A DNA stretch of 42,691 bases. Origin: a virus. The stretch's first letter is position 1. The number at the start of each line of letters is the position of its first letter. The position numbers and the translations under genes were made by a program. This document shows, in pieces, positions 27,701 to 36,317 of the stretch. Where the stretch lies: the IMG/VR virus record IMGVR_UViG_3300010883_000095, positions 1 through 42,691 of that record. One strand, written 5' to 3'. Below the pieces are notes generated by a model, which was not told where the DNA came from, did not search any database, and worked only from the letters and a program-made list of their open reading frames with translations.

Positions 27701-30700
27701 ATCAGAAAATACTGCATTAACACCATAAGTTAACACTAAAGCTTGTATAGCTGTTTCATTATTTATCCAACAAGGATACCCAAATATAGATGACCAATTA
27801 TTAACATTATCAAGACCAGGCCCAGAACCTGTGTAACTGGAAGCCTGTATTGCACCATTAGCCCAAGTAAAGCTATCTGTAAACCCAATCATATTTTGTT
27901 TATTTGTTATAGAAAATTCTGTTTTTTGTGTACAAAAATTATCATACGGTAAAGTAACATCTTGAATACATTTCCATTCGTCTCTTGGGTCTATATAACA
28001 GCAGTTGTTGTTTGTTGTATCGTTTTGACAATCCCCTATATTTGCCCACCCACTAGTTGCTAATGGGTCATAGTTACAGAAACAGTTTTGACCTGCTGGT
28101 TGTTCACACACCCAAAAACCTGTAGGTGGGATATAACAACAACTGTTTACATTATTTTCACACAGACCTAGTGACGTATAACCTGCGATTGCTAGTGGGT
28201 CAAATGTGCAGAAACATGTTGGTGAATTACTGTCATCACATACCCAAAACCCACCACTTTGAATAATACAATTATCGTCACAAGGAACCCAAACTAATGT
28301 ACCTGTATTTGGGATTGGCATTCCTGCTGGAGGTCCTAGGAATGTTGGTTGGTTTCCTGTTACGTTACCTAAATATATGGTATAGTAATAATAAGGGTCT
28401 ATATCCCAATATACCCCAGTACCACTATAAACATTAACATAACAACAAGTTTGTAAATCGTAAGTAAACGTAACCACATCTCCTGGGCTATACCCTTGTT
28501 GATTAACCAGTGAGACACTACTAGGTACCCATGGTTCGGCACCAACACTCATTGGGTTTATATTTTGTGTGGCGAGAGCCCAACTTGTACCATTCCAAAC
28601 CTGGAAACTTACACTTACATTAGTTACACACTCATAACATGTACAACAATACTCATCATCAGCAAAAAAGATTAGTGGTGGTACAGACGCTAAACAGGTA
28701 CTTAAGTCTGTATAAGTGTTACATGTTAATGGTATAACCGAATTAACAAAATTACAAGCACATGTACTAAAACCACCTGGTTCACATGGACCACAAATAA
28801 AATTACATACTTCTAGACAATCATTTGAATTGAAGTATGGCCCTGAAGCGTATGTTGCTGGTGGTGATGTTTGGTTGTAACTACTACACCCGTTAACTGC
28901 ATCACAATACCATACAACAACAGTAGCTGCACTACAAGGATACCAACCGTAGAATGTAGTTGTATTACTTATACAATCAAATACATTAACTGCGGTAGGT
29001 GATAAATTATTACCTGCTGTTGTAGCACTACACGAAACTTGGTTCCAAGCTAGATTGTCACAGACACAACTACCAGCTGGACAAACATCACAACACCACC
29101 TACAACTATTTTCACAAGCTACCTGGGTTGGGAATCCTACTGCACCTGATGAGAAATTTGCGGAAGGTGGTCCTCCTATTCCCCATGCCTGTGTTTGGTA
29201 TATAAAAGTCTGTGAGGCCATAAATGTGTCTGTCACACAAGGTGAGTCTAAAGCCCCAGTATATAATCCAGCAGCAACCCCTGCTTCGTCACAGAACCAT
29301 GTAGATGCTGTCACACCTGAACTACAAAAACAATCATTAGTGTTTTGCCAACATTGATATGCTGAATTGTATGTGTTTGGTCCGACTGGTATTAATGCAT
29401 TAAATTGACATTGTTGCCATCCGTTTGGGTCACATTCCCACGTACACCATTCTTCACAATCAGCAAGACTAGTAAATGGTCCAGGGTATAATGGGTCACC
29501 TGGTGGTATAGGGAAACAACCCCCAGGGTTACTTGGGTTGGTAGAGCAATTTTGTAAACTATCACAATACCATGTCATTCCTGATGGACAACAATCCAAA
29601 GTTGGGAATAGGTTCATACAATCAGTATATGAAGCAAATGGGAATAATGGGTTAAATATTCCTGCTGGTACTGGTGGGTAGGTTGGGTATGGTGGTGCGA
29701 TAGTATTTACATTGGTGTTGTTTAAAAAATCTTGTTGTACGACGCATCCTGTCTCATCTATGGTAAGGGGGTCATTATCCAAATCACCACAATAACAACT
29801 TGCCATACACTCCGACTCACAAGTACTAGACGTATAACAATTTTGTGCTGTTTGTACAGCTAAACTAGCTGGAGCAATACATGGTATACCACTTACAATA
29901 AGTGAATTCTCACACCCATCCACAGTACATTCATATGTGGACCCACTAACACTACCAAGACATGTTTGACAACCTAATGGGGGTACTCCTGGTGTTTTAA
30001 GACATTTTTCCCAACAATTTGGTGTACCGTTAGGTGCAAATGGGTCTCCTCCAGGAATACCAGTGTTTGTTGGGTCATTACAATCATAAAAACCAAAATT
30101 AAAAGTACATGTGCATATGTAACAACATAGTGGGTCTGAAGGGTCTGCCCAAGATACTATATCGTCTTGTTGGTAATTGGTAAACATACTGTCCCAACTA
30201 CCCATATCATTAAAATTACTGGTAATACCAGAGCAAGCACACTCACAACCTGGTTCATCATCACATGTACCATATGGATTGCTTAACGTACAATCTACCA
30301 TAGTACAGTATGGTATACCTGGATTTGGTATCATAGGATTATAGGTATAGCATGTGCCGACCATAGCCCCAAATTGGTCATACATACATGGATAATTACC
30401 CAATGGTGGTACTTGGTTTGTTGGTGTTGGTCCTGGGTTTATTCTTTGGTCGTCTTCACAATTAACCACACAACATGTAGTAGCTGTACAACATTCCTCA
30501 AGAGTATCATAGATACCTCCAGGACTTGGGAACCATCCTTGGGAATTTTGCCAGAAAGTATCAGCTGACATACACATCCCTATACTAACTAAAGTACCAC
30601 TACCGTCGTCTTCCAACCAACAATCCCATCCTCCATCACAAGGACACTCCAAGTCACAGTCAGCTTCTTCTAAGTAAGTGCCTAGTGCTGGGTTCGCTCC

Positions 30701-33622
30701 ATATATACCCAAAGGATTTGGAGCTCCAGATAATGTAGGGCAGCACTCATGAAATTTGCATGGACATCCTGGTTCGGTTTGGTCACAGTACCAACAACCA
30801 TTACACTCAGTACAACCAGAAAGGCAGGCCATTATAGTAGTGTAATTACCACAACCAAAACCATTATAACACGGTTCACATGGTGTGGTTCCTGGTAATG
30901 GTGGAATTACTGTAATAGGAAGAGTATATGGTATATAAGGGTTTACACAGTTATAAGCACATACAGCAGTATATGGAGCTGTTAATGGTATTCCATAAGA
31001 CCAAACACCAGTTGAAGCACTGTATTCGCACTCAGATAGAGTCAGACTTTGCCCTGGTGTTAATTGACATCCTTCGTCACATGTCCAGAAATACCCCATT
31101 GTATCACAACAAGCAAATTCACAAGGAATGGAACTATTAAAGTATGGTGATACCCATAAATCATGATTATTAGCAATCCATGTTGGTACATCTGGTAATG
31201 GTGATGGTGGTAATGAACTATATATATTGGTCATTATACTAGTATAACTCCCTGGGTCACTTTGTGATATGCCGGCAGCCCAATCATATGCACATGATAT
31301 CACTGAACAACAAGGCCCTCCTGTAGGTGTAGTACATGACCACGCATCTGGGTCACACTGTACCGTACAACCTGTCTGTGAATCAAATAACACACCGTTT
31401 CCTATAGGACCTAAAGTAAAATAAAGTGGGTCTGTGTAGGTTAATTCAGTACACCCACTACAACCACTTAAACAATACCAAGCGGTATCTGCTGAACATT
31501 CACCAGTATTAAAAGAATCTATACATCCTTGGTTACTACCATAAAATGTAAAACTGTTAGGTGTCTGTCCGGAAATCATTTCACATATTAGTGGGCCAGG
31601 ATTTCCTAAGTCTGTAGGACATATCCAACTTACACAACCTATATAATCCCAACTAGATGAATTTGTTAAGGCGGTAGGTGGTGGTGCTGGAGCTACCATA
31701 TCTACGAGAGCTTGAAAACAGTCTCCATTTGGTCCTTCAACAAATTGTCCAATGTAATAGTTATTTCCTGGTATATAAATTCCACCATTCATATTTTGCG
31801 GTCCTGCTGAGGTCGTAAATTGTATTGGTGTTGTAGGATTGCCCGGCTGTCCGCCTAGGGACATATCATTACATGGTGTTTGAGTACCTGGTGGACACGC
31901 TACACAATCTGGTGAACACGCTTCCCAAATATGTGTAGAAGTTATAATTCCAGTGTTAGGGTCAATATCTTGATAAACTGCGGATGAAAGCATTAAAGCT
32001 GGTGGTGTTCCTGCCCATGGGTCTGGGGTTGTACTTGTTTGGTCTATGGAGTGTACCGCCATAAAACAACAACATGTGTTATATGTTTCGTCATATATAA
32101 TATCACCTACGGCATAATCCACAAATTGACTCCATAGCCCTTGATTTGTATTAAAAGCTATTGGGGTTGGCATAAACGTTACCCTATCCACATATTCATC
32201 CTTTGTTTCACACCAAACACAGTCTTCGTCCGGGCATGGGGCACATTCAGCACCACCAAACATATTAGCGTTAATACCACAACTAGTAGCTACAAAAATA
32301 GTAATCCCATTAGTAAAATCGTAAAACTCTATTGGTGTGTTGTTAAGTCCTGTAGATGTAACAGTATAACCTGTATACGTAGGTGTCGCAGCAAATATTT
32401 GTCCCTGCATACCTTGTTGTATCGTACCAGTTATTGGGTCCTCAACATCACCACCTATAGGTACCCACACACCTAACACGAAACCAGCTGCTAAATCTGG
32501 GTTTGTAATAACTGAACTATATGTTTGAAAGGTTCCTAGTATACTTTCTGATACACCACTAAATTCAAAACAGGTGGTAGGTGAGTTTGCACTATACGCG
32601 TTAATATCTATACCTGAATCTAATGGCCCCCAATCTTGTAGACCAGCAGACGTTGTATACATTAAATTCCCCAGTGGGTCAAATACTTGAACTGGTGCTG
32701 GTGGGTATGCTACCATTAAAGAAGCGTAAGATAAAGATGGGGTAGTTATAACTTTAGTGGTTTTCATCTTTCCCCAAGGAGTGTCTTGTGTAAGAATAAT
32801 CTTTCTCTGTATCGGTGTAGAAGGTGGGAAAGTATAGTTACCGGTTAGATTAGGGAATTGTAATGTTTCACAACCACCAGCACCAAAACATATCGGGTCC
32901 AAACAATCACACCCCATCCAACTTATTGTAAAAGGTGAGTCTTGAAATGTCTTATAGTAACCAAAATCAGTAGTGTTAGTTATTCGTATATCCAACCCAG
33001 TAGATGTCATAGAGGAAAATACAAAATTATTAAAAATGTCTTTTTGTTCTACATTACCATCCCACATAGAATAGTGACCTATATCATTAAAGTCTTGAGA
33101 AAGCATAATTGTTACTTGATTTACATTCTCATCTAAATAATTAACACAATTACATGGTGGGGCCATATTAGCTGTTAAATTAATAGCTACTTGAGTATGT
33201 AAAGGGAACCTTATATCCGAACCTGTTATTTGGTATATGTCAATTATTTCATTATAACTTCCAGTTGTCACTGTAGAGGCTGAAGTGGCTTTTAACCCCA
33301 TAAACATCATATATAGGTGACCGTCTAAACTTATACATTCTGTAAACCCTACTGTTGTTGGACTTACGTAGATTGTATCCCACAAAATAATACAAGGATT
33401 TGTGATTGAGCAATCCATCAGTTCTTGTGGGAAAGTACTCATATCCCCACTTAAAGCTTGGTCCACCATACTATAGGTAGAATTATACATAGTCATCCCT
33501 GAACAGTCATAACTAGTGTTTATAGGCCAGTAATTAGTTCCTCCACTACACGGAATACTCCCGTATGTTGCTGTTAGTCCGGATGATGGCGGTCTCTTTA
33601 TTCTTATTTTTTGTATTTCCAT
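24722..33622 (-). CDS. Giant cysteine-rich repeat protein with CBM5/12-like modules
   Basis: This 2966-residue single frame is the longest gene in the window. It is built from short Cys modules of the type '(F/Y/W)-x-C...C-x-C...GY-x-S/T...C...CC', for example near residues 1789, 1839, 2190, 2237 and 2849 (GFWVCDDSNSPTCFC, GFYICNPDCGCQWDP). Earlier ones have the form 'WYCD...C...F-x-S...C...C'. Between them lie segments resembling carbohydrate-binding CBM5/12 modules, with an aromatic start, 'Y-x-x-G/D-x-I/V', 'CCY-x-C' and a later Trp: about residues 492-545, 609-664, 1139-1171, 2391-2440 and 2702-2767. No signal peptide, membrane helix or enzyme motif was seen. A disulfide- or metal-rich surface fibre that binds host glycans is the likely role. 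The frame is intact throughout. Confidence 0.72.
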   Translation of the reverse strand: MEIQKIRIKRPPSSGLTATYGSIPCSGGTNYWPINTSYDCSGMTMYNSTYSMVDQALSGDMSTFPQELMDCSITNPCIILWDTIYVSPTTVGFTECISLDGHLYMMFMGLKATSASTVTTGSYNEIIDIYQITGSDIRFPLHTQVAINLTANMAPPCNCVNYLDENVNQVTIMLSQDFNDIGHYSMWDGNVEQKDIFNNFVFSSMTSTGLDIRITNTTDFGYYKTFQDSPFTISWMGCDCLDPICFGAGGCETLQFPNLTGNYTFPPSTPIQRKIILTQDTPWGKMKTTKVITTPSLSYASLMVAYPPAPVQVFDPLGNLMYTTSAGLQDWGPLDSGIDINAYSANSPTTCFEFSGVSESILGTFQTYSSVITNPDLAAGFVLGVWVPIGGDVEDPITGTIQQGMQGQIFAATPTYTGYTVTSTGLNNTPIEFYDFTNGITIFVATSCGINANMFGGAECAPCPDEDCVWCETKDEYVDRVTFMPTPIAFNTNQGLWSQFVDYAVGDIIYDETYNTCCCFMAVHSIDQTSTTPDPWAGTPPALMLSSAVYQDIDPNTGIITSTHIWEACSPDCVACPPGTQTPCNDMSLGGQPGNPTTPIQFTTSAGPQNMNGGIYIPGNNYYIGQFVEGPNGDCFQALVDMVAPAPPPTALTNSSSWDYIGCVSWICPTDLGNPGPLICEMISGQTPNSFTFYGSNQGCIDSFNTGECSADTAWYCLSGCSGCTELTYTDPLYFTLGPIGNGVLFDSQTGCTVQCDPDAWSCTTPTGGPCCSVISCAYDWAAGISQSDPGSYTSIMTNIYSSLPPSPLPDVPTWIANNHDLWVSPYFNSSIPCEFACCDTMGYFWTCDEGCQLTPGQSLTLSECEYSASTGVWSYGIPLTAPYTAVCAYNCVNPYIPYTLPITVIPPLPGTTPCEPCYNGFGCGNYTTIMACLSGCTECNGCWYCDQTEPGCPCKFHECCPTLSGAPNPLGIYGANPALGTYLEEADCDLECPCDGGWDCWLEDDGSGTLVSIGMCMSADTFWQNSQGWFPSPGGIYDTLEECCTATTCCVVNCEDDQRINPGPTPTNQVPPLGNYPCMYDQFGAMVGTCYTYNPMIPNPGIPYCTMVDCTLSNPYGTCDDEPGCECACSGITSNFNDMGSWDSMFTNYQQDDIVSWADPSDPLCCYICTCTFNFGFYDCNDPTNTGIPGGDPFAPNGTPNCWEKCLKTPGVPPLGCQTCLGSVSGSTYECTVDGCENSLIVSGIPCIAPASLAVQTAQNCYTSSTCESECMASCYCGDLDNDPLTIDETGCVVQQDFLNNTNVNTIAPPYPTYPPVPAGIFNPLFPFASYTDCMNLFPTLDCCPSGMTWYCDSLQNCSTNPSNPGGCFPIPPGDPLYPGPFTSLADCEEWCTWECDPNGWQQCQFNALIPVGPNTYNSAYQCWQNTNDCFCSSGVTASTWFCDEAGVAAGLYTGALDSPCVTDTFMASQTFIYQTQAWGIGGPPSANFSSGAVGFPTQVACENSCRWCCDVCPAGSCVCDNLAWNQVSCSATTAGNNLSPTAVNVFDCISNTTTFYGWYPCSAATVVVWYCDAVNGCSSYNQTSPPATYASGPYFNSNDCLEVCNFICGPCEPGGFSTCACNFVNSVIPLTCNTYTDLSTCLASVPPLIFFADDEYCCTCYECVTNVSVSFQVWNGTSWALATQNINPMSVGAEPWVPSSVSLVNQQGYSPGDVVTFTYDLQTCCYVNVYSGTGVYWDIDPYYYYTIYLGNVTGNQPTFLGPPAGMPIPNTGTLVWVPCDDNCIIQSGGFWVCDDSNSPTCFCTFDPLAIAGYTSLGLCENNVNSCCYIPPTGFWVCEQPAGQNCFCNYDPLATSGWANIGDCQNDTTNNNCCYIDPRDEWKCIQDVTLPYDNFCTQKTEFSITNKQNMIGFTDSFTWANGAIQASSYTGSGPGLDNVNNWSSIFGYPCWINNETAIQALVLTYGVNAVFSDYKYGVGNNSCPQTFQNVPGCCSGCDGTGQREMKTIESISNLTINGVNGGPTPFTSWIDYINGAIAAGVNASYVSGLPPGPGVENGYLVGLSSLNHVIYQELNYGQFPCPGGPDSCDRIGAVKCCHPPCLCVEDTVGNLPGIGYLTDILCTADTTNCCGEEPDPEIRWDCKRDPITKRCDCIQDPKGPYPTHNDCILAGQMIPPQNCCSATTSGMGYYVCVQVPFPNPCYCTYSGTAAVGYSSMIDCQSDPGPVGKCCFKQPTGFYICNPDCGCQWDPLAVTGYATLPDCENDPLTCCYTAQTKYYSCEKKVIIGPPGGNNVICNCNLNLLCTAPGPNCYLNMSNCLTDVNNCCGNSPLKTYDCDQVLGCYDPFPLTGFFTGPVAFTDCTTALANNTAPCDFIDPAGCEDCGITLASSLTGPVQYVGVWDAALNYQLNQCISIPPTTFDTNCGDKILITNPPFPQNIWNSMPNNIVEVIFSLPSQPAWQGAAFAQYKFEGMTAWGNTCKGPNGLGLHYVDYVTIDSGPLVTPGDPLYVGTLASMQAYGWSDLVGHLNNAVVYPAVWWVPWNGWSMGQTGAGNGGNPHDYTTIHDYFLSINTDSAGVAHDWTVHYETCICKDLECCYCCVEECVQTMCPAGWSWSWSECKCKPPIIQSLTNPEPETFKKPQSILSATLCNAGYFPPEHLNVQLPNGAHWESCNINVDNTPSDCEQEPYNVCQDDCVTHLLPYMGWWDASGNYTQISPQFKPWAWNYHYGVGMCVVDPNNGCCYCCVGSPNQTSPGENGAWTNDPSSGLQPCSLYGGQYWGLGPDLYGNYYGWMSCTDTGIVPCTNTGQPMWGCNYSTLPPTCVIMAGGQFTSQTDCHLSSNCVAPPKGFFRCVVGNQPSLTSDSNQSVDKNAILASQVPCSCIWDANATSGYATYGGCASDTKNCCNCVPPPQGCPPGETFNYTKCDCELPNIIGPMDSAAPCIQTEDCGRGWYWNWEYCKCMN

Positions 33623-33625
33623 ATG

Positions 33626-34513
33626 TTACGTTGCTATATATTCATAAAACATTATTTCGTCTCCAACCATGGTCCCTGTTTGGTTTGATACAACCCCTGA
33701 CATAATATTTAAACTACTAAATGGGTGTACCGTGTATCTATATTTTGGTGGTGCGTTACCACTATCTATTTTAAGTATGACTTGGTAGAAGAACCAATCC
33801 TCATACGAATAAGGTCCTGGAACAATGGCACCTGTCCCGGGATTGATTGGGGCTTGTGTTACCATTCTAATTACTTTTCCGTCTTTTGCGTTATAAAATT
33901 TACAACTCATATAGAATGAAGTACCAGTAAATAAATCTCTATTTTTTAACCATTGTATATAATAATTTTCATTTTTTCCTTGTTCCGGGGATAAGATTGC
34001 GTCGGGTACGTATACACCGTACATAGGCATTGGTGTTGGGATTGGTGGTAGGTTAGCCATTTGTGACCAGTATTCTACTGGGTCTTCGGAGAATGATATT
34101 AGTTTTTGTTCTTTCCTACAATTATTCGCTGGCATCACACTAGTAAACATTAGTTTTTGTTCTGATTTAACTGGTGAGTCATAAAAGTCAAATTTAAAAA
34201 AACTATTTTTAAATGATTGTCTAGTTCTTGCTAATTCATAATCTTTATACCCTAAAATATTAAAGTCGTCATAATAACTACCCGCTGAAAAAAATAAGAA
34301 CTTATAGTGTATTTTATAGTCGTCATATGGGTTATAGTGTGTGTACCTAGTTGTCTCATAATCTTGTATAAAATTTATATTATCTTGTAATTCTACTTCT
34401 TCCCAAGTTTCTATTAATTGTTCACGACCAATTTCATCAAAACTTTGACCTAATGGTATAGTTACTTGCTTCTCATCAAGTGAAACTTTCATATGTATTT
34501 TATTCGCAGTCAT
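33626..34513 (-). CDS. Baseplate-region protein of unknown function
   Basis: No family is recognised. The 295-residue protein is acidic and aromatic-rich (many Tyr and Phe, e.g. YKIHYKFLFFSAGSYYDDF), with no membrane helices. The start region (HMKVSLDEKQVTIPLGQSFD) and the C-terminal half (EDWFFYQVILKIDSG) look like beta domains. Its start lies 14 bases inside the end of the 605-aa gene, so the two are translationally coupled, and it precedes the giant Cys-rich gene by 3 bases. It is probably a structural partner of one of these, inferred from position. Confidence 0.5.
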   Translation of the reverse strand: MTANKIHMKVSLDEKQVTIPLGQSFDEIGREQLIETWEEVELQDNINFIQDYETTRYTHYNPYDDYKIHYKFLFFSAGSYYDDFNILGYKDYELARTRQSFKNSFFKFDFYDSPVKSEQKLMFTSVMPANNCRKEQKLISFSEDPVEYWSQMANLPPIPTPMPMYGVYVPDAILSPEQGKNENYYIQWLKNRDLFTGTSFYMSCKFYNAKDGKVIRMVTQAPINPGTGAIVPGPYSYEDWFFYQVILKIDSGNAPPKYRYTVHPFSSLNIMSGVVSNQTGTMVGDEIMFYEYIAT

Positions 34514-36317
34514 CGATAAATGTTGATATTACGTTTATGGTCTGAGCCGTGTAATTATGTAGAATTGGTTCTACTATAAATTCTAAATTATGGTGGGGGT
34601 AATGGGCATTATTTAGGTAAGGATAGCTCACACCGTTTGTATTATCATCGTAAAATTCTATTGGTAGTATAGGTCTCCATCTAAAGGTGTTATCAGCTAA
34701 AGAATAAACACTATACTGTGGTGCTGTAAATAATGCATCGTTAGTTCTTATGGACCTGGATAATTTTCTTATAGGAATCCTATTGTGTGGTCTATATTTG
34801 TATATGGATTTTACAAACTCTGGACCAGCCGGTCCACTACCGGTTCCCACTTCATACATAACATCTTTATTAAACTTTAAGGAATACCCTAATTCAGAAA
34901 TTATTCGTTCTTCAAGTTCTAACCCATTATATTCTACAAAAGCTCCTCTATATGTACTACCACTATTAGGTAGTGGTGAAACCCCACTGTTATTACTTTG
35001 TATGACATTCGAAGGGTTTGTATCGTTATCAACAAATGGGTCTATCATACCAATTTTTCTAAAATTCCAGTCCCAACCATATCCTGCTGGTGAACCAGCT
35101 GCTTGATAATTCCACATTAAGTTTCTGTTGGTTGGAAAAACAGTTAGGTATAAATCTGTTAGTGGTCGGTTTAAATTATCATAATAACCGTCCACATCAA
35201 TGTCTAGGGTACACACCCACGTATACGATTTATATTCCTCTAAAATAGTTGTTGTACCGGGAAAGTTTAGTGGTGTTTTTTTGGACTTAAAAACTCTTCC
35301 TTTTTTGTTGTACACACCTACTTCAAATCCTGTTCTATCTAGAGTGTAGTCGTTTGGTGTTGTTATTAACTTATGGGTGTGGGAATAATAATTTGACTTG
35401 CTTTCTATAGTATTGTTTGGGTTTATAATTCTTTTTAGTGTCCCTACTGGATTTGTAACTATAGAAGTTGCGTCTAAACCAACTGTATTAACATTTATAA
35501 CGTATTCATCAGTATTTGCAAACTCATTACCTAATGAATCTACTTTAAATAAATTTTGTTGTGTTGTAAAAGTTCCTCCTGGTGTTGTATACGTTAAACT
35601 AATATCGGTCATTAGATTAGCCGTTGAAGGAGGGCCTCCTACAGTAGGTGTTGATTGTAATTCAATATATTCTCCTGGTGATACCCCGTGTGGTACTGGT
35701 GTTGTAAACCTCATTGTTTCTCTACCAGAGTTATCTATAACAACCTCAACTGTAAATGGTATCCCATCAGAAGCAATAAAATCCATATATGAAGGTGTAT
35801 CATACTCCGTATAAAACCTCATTGGTTCGTCAGGGTTTGAGTCACTAATGTAGGATATATATACTACCCAGTTATCGGTATAAGCGGACAACACACTATA
35901 TGTTGACGCTGCAGCACTATCCCCGTAGATTTTTGTTGGTATAAAATCAAATGCCATAGCTGTTGGCATGCCCACACATGGTGGTCCTGCTGATGGGTTT
36001 GATGGGTATGCTACTGGGTCTGGACATCCAAGGTGGGCGGGAGTAAAATACATATTACCGAGAAAATTACTATTCGAAGTTTCTCCAGATATAATATTAT
36101 TATATAGTATATCTAATTTTCCGTACATTCTGTAAGTGGTACAATAATCCCTTTCAAAATCAAATTGGTCACTTAGATTTAACACCAAATTTCTATCTCC
36201 TTGGATTAGTGTTCTTTCGTCGGATGTTAATAGTGGTTTTAAAGTAATATCTTTATTAACACTTCCAGCGAATTTGGAGACACCCCTTACTATTCTTATG
36301 TTTTTTTCATTACTCAT
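34500..36317 (-). CDS. Baseplate-region structural protein of unknown function
   Basis: This 605-residue protein has no recognised domain. It is beta-rich, with a basic start (MSNEKNIRIVRGVSKFAGSV), a middle part with HGVSPGEYIELQS resembling strands in other tail proteins, and a C-terminal region with RIPIRKLSRSIRTND. There are few cysteines and no membrane helices. Its start overlaps the stop of the 1161-aa gene by one base (TAATG), so coupling is likely. By order after gp25 and gp6 it lies where T4 has gp8, but no sequence evidence supports homology. Confidence 0.5.
   Translation of the reverse strand: MSNEKNIRIVRGVSKFAGSVNKDITLKPLLTSDERTLIQGDRNLVLNLSDQFDFERDYCTTYRMYGKLDILYNNIISGETSNSNFLGNMYFTPAHLGCPDPVAYPSNPSAGPPCVGMPTAMAFDFIPTKIYGDSAAASTYSVLSAYTDNWVVYISYISDSNPDEPMRFYTEYDTPSYMDFIASDGIPFTVEVVIDNSGRETMRFTTPVPHGVSPGEYIELQSTPTVGGPPSTANLMTDISLTYTTPGGTFTTQQNLFKVDSLGNEFANTDEYVINVNTVGLDATSIVTNPVGTLKRIINPNNTIESKSNYYSHTHKLITTPNDYTLDRTGFEVGVYNKKGRVFKSKKTPLNFPGTTTILEEYKSYTWVCTLDIDVDGYYDNLNRPLTDLYLTVFPTNRNLMWNYQAAGSPAGYGWDWNFRKIGMIDPFVDNDTNPSNVIQSNNSGVSPLPNSGSTYRGAFVEYNGLELEERIISELGYSLKFNKDVMYEVGTGSGPAGPEFVKSIYKYRPHNRIPIRKLSRSIRTNDALFTAPQYSVYSLADNTFRWRPILPIEFYDDNTNGVSYPYLNNAHYPHHNLEFIVEPILHNYTAQTINVISTFIDDCE

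Noticed and set aside
24722-33622. Eukaryotic-type Cys-rich extracellular protein or contamination
   Set aside because: The frame is intact, tightly packed between phage baseplate genes, and shares its Cys module with a neighbouring virion gene.
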